From assembly GCA_944380285.1 (NCBI GenBank), contig CALWGZ010000014.1, positions 1 to 43,184 on the forward strand: a stretch of DNA of 43,184 nt. Direction: 5' to 3'. A model generated the notes under the pieces. It saw only the letters and a list, made by a program, of their open reading frames with translations, had not been told where the DNA came from and searched no databases. The stretch comes from an uncultured Christensenellaceae bacterium (GTDB lineage Bacteria > Bacillota > Clostridia > Christensenellales > UBA3700). Shown here one piece after another: positions 8,301 to 14,447 of this stretch (the first letter of the stretch is position 1; every line of letters begins with the position of its first letter). Made by a program: the position numbers and the translations under genes.

Positions 8301-10258
8301 AGACGATAGACTTCTCGACGGCGCCCGAATTGAAGCTCATCGACTATCGGGCGTTCATGGGTACGGGCATCACCGAAGTGACCTTGCCCTATGTGTGCGA
8401 GCTCGGAAGCGACGTGTTCGGCAACAACGTCGTAAATGTGACCGTGGCTGTCGCAGGCGAGATCACTTCGCTCGACTTCCTTGGAGGGACCAAGGGCGAG
8501 CTGCAATCGCTGACGCTCACCGGCGAAAAGGAGACGTGGATCGCGGACGGCAAGAATTACAGAGACGCGTTGCTCTCGCCCGATCTGATCGCGGACAACT
8601 TCACGTTGACGTTCAATCCGGGCATGACGCGCATCGGCAACTATGCGTTCTACGACCTCACGGACGACAAGACAAAGACCTTGACCGTGGTGTTCAACGA
8701 GGGCTTGACCGAGATCGGGACCAATACTTTCTACGAAGTCAACTTCTCCGCGCTCGAATTGCCCGACACGCTCAAGAGCATGGACTCGGCGTTCAGCAAT
8801 GCTGCGATAGCGGGCGACGTCGTGCTGCCCGACGGTTTGGAGTCCGTCTCGAACACATTCAACGGCGCGACCGTCGGTTCGCTGACCGTCAACTCGGGAC
8901 TTGTGACGATCGGAACCCATGCGTTCTATGTGAAGGCTCCCGAAGACGGTTCGACCTGCGTGACCGTCCCCGAGGCGTTCCCCAACCTGACAAGCATCGG
9001 GCTGAGTGCGTTCAATGGCAGTACGGTCGTTTGGCGCGAAACGTTGACTTTGGGCAGCGAGCAGAGCGGCGTTGCGGTCGACAAATTCAATACCGGCAGC
9101 TACGGTCCCGTCAACCTGATCGCATATGTGTCCTCTGTCGAGGAGGGTGCGTTTGCCAACGAAGCGGTGCAGACGATCAAAGTGATCGGCGTCGGCGACA
9201 ACGTCACCGTCGGCAAGAACGCGACCTCGAACATGACCGCTTTGACGCAATTGACGTTCGAGAACATCGCGTCTTTCGGCGGATATATGGTCAGATATGA
9301 CAACAAATTGACCAAGGTCACCCTCGGCGCCGGAGTCAAGGAGATCGGCGACAGCATGTTCTCCGGGCTCGTCGCAGGGGCGGAAGTGGACATCCAAAGC
9401 ACGGACATCACCCGCATCGGCGATCAGGCGTTCTACGAGAGCAACATCACCTCGTTCACGATCGGCGAAAAGGTGGAGAGCATAGGCTCTTGGGCGTTTG
9501 CAAAAACTCCCAACCTCACGACCGTGACCAACAACAGCGCCGTGCTCAAGACGATCGGCGACCATGCATTCTATCAAAGCGCGATCCAATCGTTCACGAT
9601 AAGCGAGATGGTGGAGAGCATAGGAGCAAGGGCTTTTGCCGAAACGAGTTCGCTTTCGACGGTGACCAACAACAGCGCCGTACTCAAGACTATCGGCGAC
9701 TATGCGTTCTACAAGAGCATGATCACCTCGTTCACGATCAGCGAGACGGTGGAGAGCATAGGCGCATGGGCTTTTGCCGAAACGAATTCGCTTTCGACGG
9801 TGACCAACAACAGCGCCGTACTCAAGACCATCGGCGATCAGGCGTTCTACAGGAGCATGATCACCTCGTTCACGATCGGCGAGACGGTGGAGAGCATAGG
9901 AGCATATGCGTTTGCAAGCAACAGCGCGCTCACCTCTGTGACCAACAACAGCACCGCCTTGAAGAGCATTGGCAACTATGCGTTTATGAGCACGTCTATT
10001 ACGTCGTTTGAGCTCAATGAAGGCTTGGAAACCATCGGAAAACAAGCTTTCCGTAATACGAAAGTAAGCGAGATCGAATTGCCGTCCTCGCTGACAAACG
10101 TCGGTGACAGCATCTTCTACGGCAACGCCACAAATGTCACCGTGCCGTTTGCGGAAGGCGAACTGCCCGCGGGCTGGAGCTCGATTTGGAACAGTTCAAA
10201 CACCGGCGTCGTGACCTACGCCCCCGCCTCCGTCGAGGAGGGAGGGGAGGCGGTGTAA
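2384..10258 (+). CDS. Giant surface lipoprotein with InlB/Flg_new and BspA-type LRR repeats
   Basis: A 2624-residue protein. The start at 2384 is chosen because AAAGGAGAG lies just upstream and residues 1-22 form a lipoprotein signal peptide (MKKK, hydrophobic core, FAAC lipobox); an in-frame ATG at 2342 falls inside the inversion site and has no ribosome binding site. From about residue 25 to 530, and again at about 830-900, it has InlB B-type (Listeria-Bacteroides, Flg_new) repeats with the F-D-T-D-G-G ... G-W-Y ... Y-A-K-W pattern. From about residue 905 to 2600 it consists of BspA-like leucine-rich repeats (I-G-x-x-A-F, L-P-x-S-L). No C-terminal sorting signal or membrane segment is seen, so the N-terminal lipid is the likely anchor. 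Such proteins are adhesins or environment-binding factors in host-associated bacteria. Its only visible promoter lies in the invertible segment, so it is probably phase-variable. A terminator follows. Confidence 0.9.
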   Translation: MKKKVFAALIVLLALVLVFAACKKEVTVTFDTDGGSSVASVTLTEGETVSKPSDPTKAGHTFGGWYVDKACTQAFDFSKPIEGNVTVYAKWIAITYQVTFDTDGGLPATWSQEVNEGSEVARPTDPTKSGYTFAGWYSDEACTRAYDFGTKIYQDTTIYAKWTRNIVNYTVKFDTDGGGTISSQTVREGQFADEPTAPTKSGYTFGGWYQDAELTRRFDFDKTPVTADMTIYAKWLEIFEITFDAAGGAFESGESTYSANFDEGTSLTAPVPTRTDWEFVGWYTSASGGQPYDLTAAKEDVTLYAHWSQTVFTVKFVYRVDGSDQDIEITTSKVDADNGVLQRPADPSREGYIFDGWFSDPNCTLPYDFDAKVTEDDIVYAGWHVQRTFTVKIDTDGGTAIASQSVLEGETAVEPDVEPEKTGYYFTGWFRDPDYRHPFVFGKDVITGDITVYAGWDSNILVQFDVNGGGPLVDQIVIEAEEGEVGEPTAPTRKGYDFAGWYTDAALTQKATFPYTADRDTNFYAKWENDDDTVQVHFELANFADNEDLAIDPLTKTSISVKRGEPITQSKVTPPGDLKATDKDGVQHTMMFSYWNFSENCKEKTGSTYVPHTEMVLFPIDTTDIDEITLYAVYRKVDENDTRATLTIHPNNGAEDTEDTVVYGIKGETIGAKLDSYTDQPMYSAPGRVEPIREGYRVTGYYKTDDLTSVGEGNEENVYTIPFELTEEQNDCYLRWEEEKVIIRYIGDNFIINKPGVYNGYVDLIENEFYDGRVFDGWYLEKDNYNPQKRFDAETMRVTDDLLGEYKEDEEDGRYRNLVLYAKYVSDPVVMTFDTQGGSEIDDAILQRGESIGELPTPHINGRVFQGWYTDPDCTQFYDADTPVDEDITLYAAWGQPSSDIDLFRFIYDSGDQEYAIALADNVNKAEVEELVLPSTYQGKPVTEVYSEGFAGCTNLTSVVIPRTVKLIARESFMDCTSLKSVTVEGLVLNQIGYDVFKNCTSLEEFVLDERAPLVYIYSDLFSESPKMREKYEEENGLYYYRDILMGDEKTIASQNFEAEPGELTSLTIRKGTRSIAALALWNYRSADSAERISSLTVPEGVQYIAYLALPFVKTLSLPSSLVYLDEGSSQYGSLWWGIEDITVGTNSRYQMIDGCLVDNRENMVIASERYADSLPDGYGRIGVYAFTNKELDTVEIPSSYYEIMTGAFINGAFTSIVLPDSVGILASDAFRGCNDLTSITFGVGIGVDEAQSLLSSVSTAALATLSVSEDNTELYAQGNILYSKSDWSVVYCPEVLSGSIVIPEGVVSLDKTLFNGQKKTVNITEIIFPDSLVDYPDFFGYYAKSLTKVRIGAGAGETSRSDGSGESWTEWITTGDLEKVEFEIAEDNQWLSLDENGIYNKDGTLLIYLFINDGALVISDGVEATMDGYYSVPYVGATSMHFGSAFGAIDELEVDTSCMNGVTVSADNPNYSEKDGIVYTKDRTEFVLITLGLDRESVELPKELTTIPERAVSIGGMNGFEFGPYFGSVWPQPINEYALRIGTLSVEEGSQLTSIGDYAFTLADVDISWGAPLIWDTYGANSIGVLDLSNATNLQSIGDAAFAGLPGLTEVIVPSGTIGRYAFSDCTGLTTANLNGVTALEEGAFYRCSVLEDVTMPEVQSLGSNVFFNCLNLYQDGLMIIDNALYGGYYMTLSGKDVIIPDTVTAIKDGALAQIDVIESVYIPASVTTVGSDIVYDDMLVYCEAASKPEGWADDWCVDGVSVVWDCLNNEVDNSGRIHNVALEGLIYRLDTVEKTAAVTGAAAETTEVVVPESVSYKDATYQVKSIGESAFQDNAVIVSATIPEGVERIEAYAFMSTANLKTVSMPETLKYVGHDAFNGSGLTSVTVMAGVEYGSTVFNNCKSLTDVTVEDGVTIITSSMFRLTGFETLTLPDSVVTIDDGAFENAALASVNLPSSLEEIGSNAFSGTNLKTIDFSTAPELKLIDYRAFMGTGITEVTLPYVCELGSDVFGNNVVNVTVAVAGEITSLDFLGGTKGELQSLTLTGEKETWIADGKNYRDALLSPDLIADNFTLTFNPGMTRIGNYAFYDLTDDKTKTLTVVFNEGLTEIGTNTFYEVNFSALELPDTLKSMDSAFSNAAIAGDVVLPDGLESVSNTFNGATVGSLTVNSGLVTIGTHAFYVKAPEDGSTCVTVPEAFPNLTSIGLSAFNGSTVVWRETLTLGSEQSGVAVDKFNTGSYGPVNLIAYVSSVEEGAFANEAVQTIKVIGVGDNVTVGKNATSNMTALTQLTFENIASFGGYMVRYDNKLTKVTLGAGVKEIGDSMFSGLVAGAEVDIQSTDITRIGDQAFYESNITSFTIGEKVESIGSWAFAKTPNLTTVTNNSAVLKTIGDHAFYQSAIQSFTISEMVESIGARAFAETSSLSTVTNNSAVLKTIGDYAFYKSMITSFTISETVESIGAWAFAETNSLSTVTNNSAVLKTIGDQAFYRSMITSFTIGETVESIGAYAFASNSALTSVTNNSTALKSIGNYAFMSTSITSFELNEGLETIGKQAFRNTKVSEIELPSSLTNVGDSIFYGNATNVTVPFAEGELPAGWSSIWNSSNTGVVTYAPASVEEGGEAV
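9412..9963 (+). repeat. Four 138-bp near-identical repeats inside the giant gene
   Basis: The word ACCAACAACAGC recurs at 9527, 9665, 9803 and 9941, exactly 138 bp apart, marking four 46-codon units (T-I-G-D-x-A-F-Y ... V-E-S-I-G-A ... V-T-N-N-S). They are far more alike than the other leucine-rich repeats and keep the frame, so copy number can change by recombination without truncating the protein. Confidence 0.85.
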
Positions 10259-10276
10259 CCGCGCTCTCTGCATCGG

Positions 10277-10320
10277 GCGGCGGCGAGTACGGGCTTTGTC
10301 CCGTCCGCCGCCGCTTTTTT
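10277..10320 (+). terminator. Terminator of the giant lipoprotein gene
   Basis: A 9-bp GC stem (GCGGCGGCG at 10277-10285 with CGCCGCCGC at 10306-10314) encloses a smaller ACGGG/CCCGT hairpin and is followed by six T. Confidence 0.85.
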
Positions 10321-10331
10321 GCTCCAAAGGT

Positions 10332-10359
10332 TTGCGATCGGGCGGATGTGTGCTATAAT
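10332..10359 (+). promoter_or_regulatory. Promoter predicting a leaderless transcript
   Basis: TTGCGA (10332-10337), 16 bp, then TGC-TATAAT (10354-10359, extended -10). The ATG at 10366 comes six bases after the -10 box, where transcription should begin, and no Shine-Dalgarno sequence precedes it. Confidence 0.65.
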
Positions 10360-10365
10360 GGACGT

Positions 10366-10776
10366 ATGGAAAACATTGTTTGGTTGATCGTCGACGTCGC
10401 GTCGTTTGCGATCTTTGCGATCGCGGGCGTTACGGCGTTGGCGCGCAGGGACGACGTGCCCACTCTCGACAAGACGTGGGCGGCGCCCGATTCGGCTGAG
10501 ACAGACTTTTCGTCCGTGCGCAGGTTTGCGATCGGCGCGGGGGTCGCGGCGCTCGTATATGCGGTCGTGATGTTCGCGGCGGTGCCGGCGGTGTTGTGGG
10601 CGGCGGACGCGGCTTCTTCGGCGATCGCGGGCGTTGTCTGCGGCGGGGCGGCGGTCGGAGCGGTCGCGCTGTTTTTTGCGGACAGGATCTGTCTTAGGGC
10701 GCCGAAGGACGGCAAGACGGCGGCGAAAGGAGCCGAGTCCGAAAAAGACTTTGGAAAAGTCGCAAAAAATCGTTGA
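10366..10776 (+). CDS. Small integral membrane protein, unknown function
   Basis: A 136-residue protein with about three hydrophobic segments: residues 3-24, 52-80 and 84-108 (Ala/Val-rich). A basic, Lys-rich cytoplasmic tail follows. No family is recognised. The start at 10366 is preferred over upstream in-frame codons because it sits exactly where transcription from the TATAAT box should start and gives a natural N-terminal membrane segment; there is no Shine-Dalgarno sequence. The last codons overlap the -35 box of the tRNA-Asn promoter, so the tRNA transcript starts right behind it. Confidence 0.55.
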   Translation: MENIVWLIVDVASFAIFAIAGVTALARRDDVPTLDKTWAAPDSAETDFSSVRRFAIGAGVAALVYAVVMFAAVPAVLWAADAASSAIAGVVCGGAAVGAVALFFADRICLRAPKDGKTAAKGAESEKDFGKVAKNR

Positions 10777-10801
10777 CAAACACGCGCGTTTGTATTATTA
10801 T
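10773..10801 (+). promoter_or_regulatory. Promoter of tRNA-Asn
   Basis: TTGACA (10773-10778), 17 bp, TATTAT (10796-10801); a TATAAT also lies at 10799-10804. The -35 box overlaps the stop codon of the preceding gene. The tRNA begins at 10834. Confidence 0.7.
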
Positions 10802-10833
10802 AATTTAGCAATCGGCGAGCGATCGCCCCATAA

Positions 10834-11105
10834 TGCTCCTTAGCTCAGTAGGTAGAGCATGCGGCTGTAAACCAATAGCAGCTCTGCGGAGAAATCCGCA
10901 GATGAACATCCCGCTAAGTCGGTGAAATCTAAGTCGAAAGATAGGACAACGCCGAGCAAGGGACTTCGGTCCCGTGTGTAGAGACTTTATACGGGATGCC
11001 TAAAGGGAATCTCCCCACGGCAAAGACAAAGTCCGGACCACAATGCGAAAGCGATGTGGTGAAGTAACCGCAGTGTCGTCAGTTCGAGTCTGACAGGAGC
11101 AGCCA
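10834..11105 (+). tRNA. trnN: tRNA-Asn(GTT) interrupted by a group I intron
   Basis: The exons are 10834-10868 and 11065-11105. Joined, they give a full cloverleaf: acceptor TGCTCCT/AGGAGCA, D arm GCTC/GAGC, anticodon stem TGCGG/CCGCA with loop CTGTTAA (anticodon GTT), T arm GTCAG-TTCGAGT-CTGAC, discriminator G and an encoded CCA. G73 and the loop fit Asn. Read without removing an intron, the loop would look like a GTA (Tyr) anticodon, but bacterial tRNA-Tyr has a long variable arm and A73. The intron falls between anticodon bases 35 and 36. The gene has its own promoter and terminator and lies just upstream of gatCAB-aspS, which together make Asn-tRNA by transamidation. Confidence 0.9.
10869..11064 (+). 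ncRNA. Group I self-splicing intron in tRNA-Asn (196 nt)
   Basis: The 5' exon ends in U (10868) and the intron ends in G (11064), as group I rules require. Visible helices are: P1, exon GCTGT (10864-10868) with the guide GCAGC (10878-10882) and a U-G pair at the splice site; P2, CTGCGGA/TCCGCAG (10884-10890, 10895-10901) with a GAAA loop; P3, CATCCCG (10907-10913) with CGGGATG (10992-10998); P6-like GGGAC-TTCG-GTCCC; P7, GACTTT (10983-10988) with AAAGTC (11028-11033) inside typical R and S elements; and P9, CCACA/TGTGG (11038-11042, 11055-11059). There is no homing endonuclease gene. Size and setting resemble the IC3-type introns of other bacterial tRNAs; that subgroup is an inference. Confidence 0.9.
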
Positions 11106-11107
11106 AA

Positions 11108-11134
11108 CCCCGCAGCGAAAGCTGCGGGGTTTTT
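11108..11134 (+). terminator. Terminator of tRNA-Asn
   Basis: CCCCGCAGC-GAAA-GCTGCGGGG (11108-11129) followed by TTTTT, directly after the CCA end. Confidence 0.92.
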
Positions 11135-11214
11135 GCATACGGATCGCAGGAGGCGCGCGCCGCGGTTTGCCCCTCAAAAAGCCGTCTCGCAAGCCCGCAA
11201 TGGCGTCCATTCAC

Positions 11215-11243
11215 TTGCTTTATTCGCGTGCAAGTGTTATATT
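11215..11243 (+). promoter_or_regulatory. Promoter of the gatCAB-aspS operon
   Basis: TTGCTT (11215-11220), 17 bp, TATATT (11238-11243). An inverted repeat CACTTGC (11212-11218) / GCAAGTG (11230-11236) spans the -35 and spacer and could be an operator. Confidence 0.55.
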
Positions 11244-11272
11244 ATTATAAAATAAAGCACTCGGAGCGGAAA

Positions 11273-11545
11273 ATGACTGTCGACAAGGACACGGTGACAT
11301 ATCTTTCCAAACTCGCAAAACTCAACATCAAGGCGGACGAAATGGACGAGGTGACCTCTCAGCTCGAGAAGATCCTCGGCTACATGGAGTCGCTCAAAGC
11401 GGTCGAGCCGACCGGCGGCGAGCCGGAGTCGGTGCTCGCGCTTCGCGACGACGTCGTCAAGCCGTCTGCGGACAAGGACGAGCTGCTCGCAAATTGCGCG
11501 GAGCGCACCTTTTTCGCGCCCGTCGTGCCCAAGGTGGTGGAGTGA
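11273..11545 (+). CDS. gatC: Asp/Glu-tRNA amidotransferase subunit C
   Basis: A 90-residue protein with the GatC pattern: V-x-Y-L-S-K-L-A-K-L near the N terminus, the E-K-I-L-G-Y-M-E-S-L helix, and a C-terminal L-R-D-D-V ... F-F-A-P-V-V-P-K-V-V-E. GatC is the small linker that stabilises the GatA-GatB interface of the amidotransferase that turns Asp-tRNA(Asn) or Glu-tRNA(Gln) into the amide forms. The start at 11273 is placed after CGGAGCGG; an upstream in-frame ATG at 11228 lies in the promoter. It is the first gene of an operon with gatA, gatB and aspS. Confidence 0.95.
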   Translation: MTVDKDTVTYLSKLAKLNIKADEMDEVTSQLEKILGYMESLKAVEPTGGEPESVLALRDDVVKPSADKDELLANCAERTFFAPVVPKVVE

Positions 11546-11547
11546 GT

Positions 11548-12996
11548 ATGGAACTGCTCAAACATACCGCGCTGGAACTCGGCGCGATGATCGCCAAAGG
11601 AGAGATATCTTCCGCCGATGTGACGGACGCGGTCTTTGCCGCGATCGAGGCGAAGGACAAGGACGTCAACGCCTACATCGGTTTGTCCGAAGAACTTGCG
11701 ATGTCGCAGGCGTCGGCATTGGACGCCGCCGCGGACGGACCTCTCAAAGGGGTGCCGATCGCGGTCAAGGACAACATCTGCACAAAGGGCGTCAAGACGA
11801 CCTGCGCGTCCAAGATGCTTGCGGACTTTGTGCCGCCGTTTGACGCGACCGTCGTCGAAAAACTCAAAGCGGCGGGCATGCCCATTGTGGGCAAGGTCAA
11901 CATGGACGAGTTCGCGATGGGCTCGACCAGCGAGACGTCATACTTCGGCGCGGTCAAGAATCCGCACGATCTCACTCGCGTTCCCGGCGGTTCGTCGGGC
12001 GGCGCGGCGGCTGCCGTCGCGGCGGGAGAGGCGGTCTGCGCGCTCGGTTCGGACACCGGAGGCAGCATACGTCAGCCCGCGTCCTATTGCGGTGTGACCG
12101 GCTTCAAGCCGACCTACGGCTATGTCTCGCGTTACGGGCTTGTCGCCTATGCGTCCTCGCTCGACCAGATCGGTCCGATCGCAAAGGACGTCGCCGACTG
12201 CGCGGCGATCATGGACGTGATCGCGGGGCACGACGGGCGCGATTCCACATCGCTCAACGTCGGGCACAAGTCCTATCTCGCGTCGCTCAAAGGCGACGTA
12301 AAGGGCAAGACGATCGGCGTGCCCGAAGAGTGTTTCGGCGACGGCGTGGACGAGGACGTCAAGAGGGCGGTGCTCGAATGCGCTAAGACGTATGAGTCGC
12401 TCGGCGCAAGGCTGCTGCCCGTCAAGCTCGACTTTATGCAGAGCGTCATCCCGACCTACTACATCATCGCGACGGCGGAGGCGTCGTCCAACCTGTCGAG
12501 GTATGACGGCGTCAAATACGGCTTCCGCGCGGACAAGATCAATTCCGTCGACGACCTCTATGCCGAGTCGCGCAGCCAAGGCTTCGGCGCCGAGGTCAAG
12601 ATGCGCATTTTGCTCGGCGCGTTCGTGTTGTCGTCGGGCTATTACGACGCCTACTACAAGAAGGCGCTCAACGTGCGCGACCGCATCATCGCCGAGTTCG
12701 GCGAGGTGTTCAAGCGCTGCGACGCATTGATATTCCCCGTCGCTCCGTCGACCGCACCCAAGCTTGGGGCGAGCCTCAGCGACAGCATGAGCATGTATCT
12801 TTCTGACATCTTCACGGTCCCGGTCAACCTTGCGGGGCTGCCGGGGCTGTCTCTGCCGTGCGGCGTAGACCGCGGCGGCATGCCGATAGGCGCGCAGCTG
12901 ATCGGTGCTAGAGGCACCGACGCGGCGTTGCTCGACCTCGGCTTTGCATATCAGCAGGCGACGAACATCCACCGCGCGCTTGCGGGGAGGGCATGA
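11548..12996 (+). CDS. gatA: Asp/Glu-tRNA amidotransferase subunit A
   Basis: A 482-residue amidase-signature protein that releases ammonia from glutamine or asparagine for the transamidation carried out by GatB. The Ser-cisSer-Lys machinery is visible: Lys74 in I-A-V-K-D-N, the Gly/Ser-rich G-G-S-S-G-G with Ser149-150, and nucleophile Ser173 in D-T-G-G-S-I-R-Q-P. The length is normal for the family. It follows gatC by two bases; a GTG at 11542 overlapping the gatC stop is an alternative start and would give M-S-M-E-L, mirroring the M-S-M-E-W start of gatB. Its stop overlaps gatB by four bases, consistent with coupled translation. Confidence 0.97.
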   Translation: MELLKHTALELGAMIAKGEISSADVTDAVFAAIEAKDKDVNAYIGLSEELAMSQASALDAAADGPLKGVPIAVKDNICTKGVKTTCASKMLADFVPPFDATVVEKLKAAGMPIVGKVNMDEFAMGSTSETSYFGAVKNPHDLTRVPGGSSGGAAAAVAAGEAVCALGSDTGGSIRQPASYCGVTGFKPTYGYVSRYGLVAYASSLDQIGPIAKDVADCAAIMDVIAGHDGRDSTSLNVGHKSYLASLKGDVKGKTIGVPEECFGDGVDEDVKRAVLECAKTYESLGARLLPVKLDFMQSVIPTYYIIATAEASSNLSRYDGVKYGFRADKINSVDDLYAESRSQGFGAEVKMRILLGAFVLSSGYYDAYYKKALNVRDRIIAEFGEVFKRCDALIFPVAPSTAPKLGASLSDSMSMYLSDIFTVPVNLAGLPGLSLPCGVDRGGMPIGAQLIGARGTDAALLDLGFAYQQATNIHRALAGRA

Positions 12997-14447
12997 GTAT
13001 GGAATGGGAAACCGTCATCGGGCTTGAAGTACACATCGAACTTGCGACCGAGTCCAAGATCTTCTGTTCGTGCTCGACCGCATTCGGCGCAAAGCCCAAC
13101 GAGCATTGCTGCCCCGTCTGCATGGGCTTCCCGGGCACGCTGCCGGTGTTCAACAAGCGTGTGCTCGAGTATGCGCTCAAAGCGGCGATCGCGCTCAATT
13201 GCGACATCCCCAAGTACACGGTGTTCGACCGCAAGAACTATTTCTATCCCGACCTGCCCAAGGCGTATCAGATCTCGCAGCTTTACAGCCCGATCGGCAC
13301 GAACGGGCACGTCGACATCGACGTGGACGGGACGGTCAAGACCATCCGCATCCACGAGATGCACATGGAAGAGGACGCGGGCAAGCTCATCCACTCCGAC
13401 ATCGACAACGTCACCTATCCCGACTACAATCGCTGCGGCGTGCCGTTGATCGAGATCGTGTCCGAGCCCGACTTCCGTTCGGCGAAAGAGGTCGTCGCCT
13501 ATCTCGAAAAGCTCAAGATGTTCTGCGAATATATGGGGATATCTTCGTGCAAAATGCAAGAGGGGCGCATGCGCGCCGACGTCAACGTCTCCGTCCGCAG
13601 GGCGGGCGACAGCGCGTTCGGCACGCGCACCGAGACAAAGAACCTCAACTCGTTCAGGGCGATCGAGCATGCGATCGAGTATGAGAGCGAGCGCCAGATC
13701 GAGATCTTGGAAAAGGGCGGCACCGTCCGTCAGGAGACCCGCCGTTGGGACGACGAAAAGAGGGTCGGTTCGTCCATGCGCAGCAAGGAGAACGCGCAGG
13801 ACTACCGCTACTTCCCCGACCCCGACCTGCTGCCGATAAAGATAGACCGCGCGCAGATCGAGGAGCTGAGGCGCGGCATGCCCGAGTTCGCCGAGGAAAA
13901 GAAGGCGCGGTTCATCGCCGAGTACGGGCTGAGCGACTACACGTCGTCGCGCGTGACGGCGGACATAAAGCTCGCGACGTTGTTCGAGGACGCGGCGAAG
14001 GGATGCGGCGCGCCGAGGACGGTCGCCAATTGGCTGATCGAGATCATGCCCAAGGTGCTGGACGACTGCGGAGTCGCGTTCGAGGACGCGCAGATCGACG
14101 CCGTGCAGTTCGCGAAGCTGCTCGCGAGCGTCGAGGGCAAAAAACTCAACAAGAACATGGGCATAAAGGCTTTGGAACAGCTCGTGAGACAGGGCGCGGA
14201 GTTCGACTTCGACCGCTACCTCAAAGACAACGCCGTCACGATGGAGGGCGACGAGGACAAGATCAGGCAGGTCGCGCGCAAGGTCTTGGCGGACAACCCC
14301 AAGGCGGTCGCCGAGTACGGGCAGGGCAAGACCAAGGTGATGGGCTTCCTTGTCGGACAGGTGATGAGGGCGTTTTTCGGCAAGGTCGATCACGACGCCG
14401 TCAACAGAGTCATGCTTGAAGAATTGCAAACCGGAGGACAGAGATGA
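12993..14447 (+). CDS. gatB: Asp/Glu-tRNA amidotransferase subunit B
   Basis: A 484-residue GatB. The N-terminal M-E-W-E-T-V-I-G-L-E-V-H is the family signature, and the zinc-site cysteines C-S-C and C-C-P-V-C are present at about residues 28-44. The central kinase-like domain phosphorylates the tRNA-bound Asp or Glu, and the C-terminal helical/YqeY-like tail recognises the tRNA. It overlaps gatA by four bases (ATGA) and aspS by four bases. Length and motifs are complete. The pairing with aspS suggests the chief job is Asn-tRNA(Asn) formation, though the same enzyme usually also serves Gln-tRNA(Gln). Confidence 0.97.
   Translation: MSMEWETVIGLEVHIELATESKIFCSCSTAFGAKPNEHCCPVCMGFPGTLPVFNKRVLEYALKAAIALNCDIPKYTVFDRKNYFYPDLPKAYQISQLYSPIGTNGHVDIDVDGTVKTIRIHEMHMEEDAGKLIHSDIDNVTYPDYNRCGVPLIEIVSEPDFRSAKEVVAYLEKLKMFCEYMGISSCKMQEGRMRADVNVSVRRAGDSAFGTRTETKNLNSFRAIEHAIEYESERQIEILEKGGTVRQETRRWDDEKRVGSSMRSKENAQDYRYFPDPDLLPIKIDRAQIEELRRGMPEFAEEKKARFIAEYGLSDYTSSRVTADIKLATLFEDAAKGCGAPRTVANWLIEIMPKVLDDCGVAFEDAQIDAVQFAKLLASVEGKKLNKNMGIKALEQLVRQGAEFDFDRYLKDNAVTMEGDEDKIRQVARKVLADNPKAVAEYGQGKTKVMGFLVGQVMRAFFGKVDHDAVNRVMLEELQTGGQR

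Noticed and set aside
7979..10045. 688-residue reading frame on the minus strand
   Set aside because: Shadow of the repeated LRR region; its own repeats mirror those of the sense gene.
10834..11105. tRNA-Tyr(GTA) with an intron after the anticodon
   Set aside because: That reading leaves an intron not ending in G, and bacterial tRNA-Tyr has a long variable arm and A73. Correct group I boundaries give a GTT anticodon with G73, which is tRNA-Asn.
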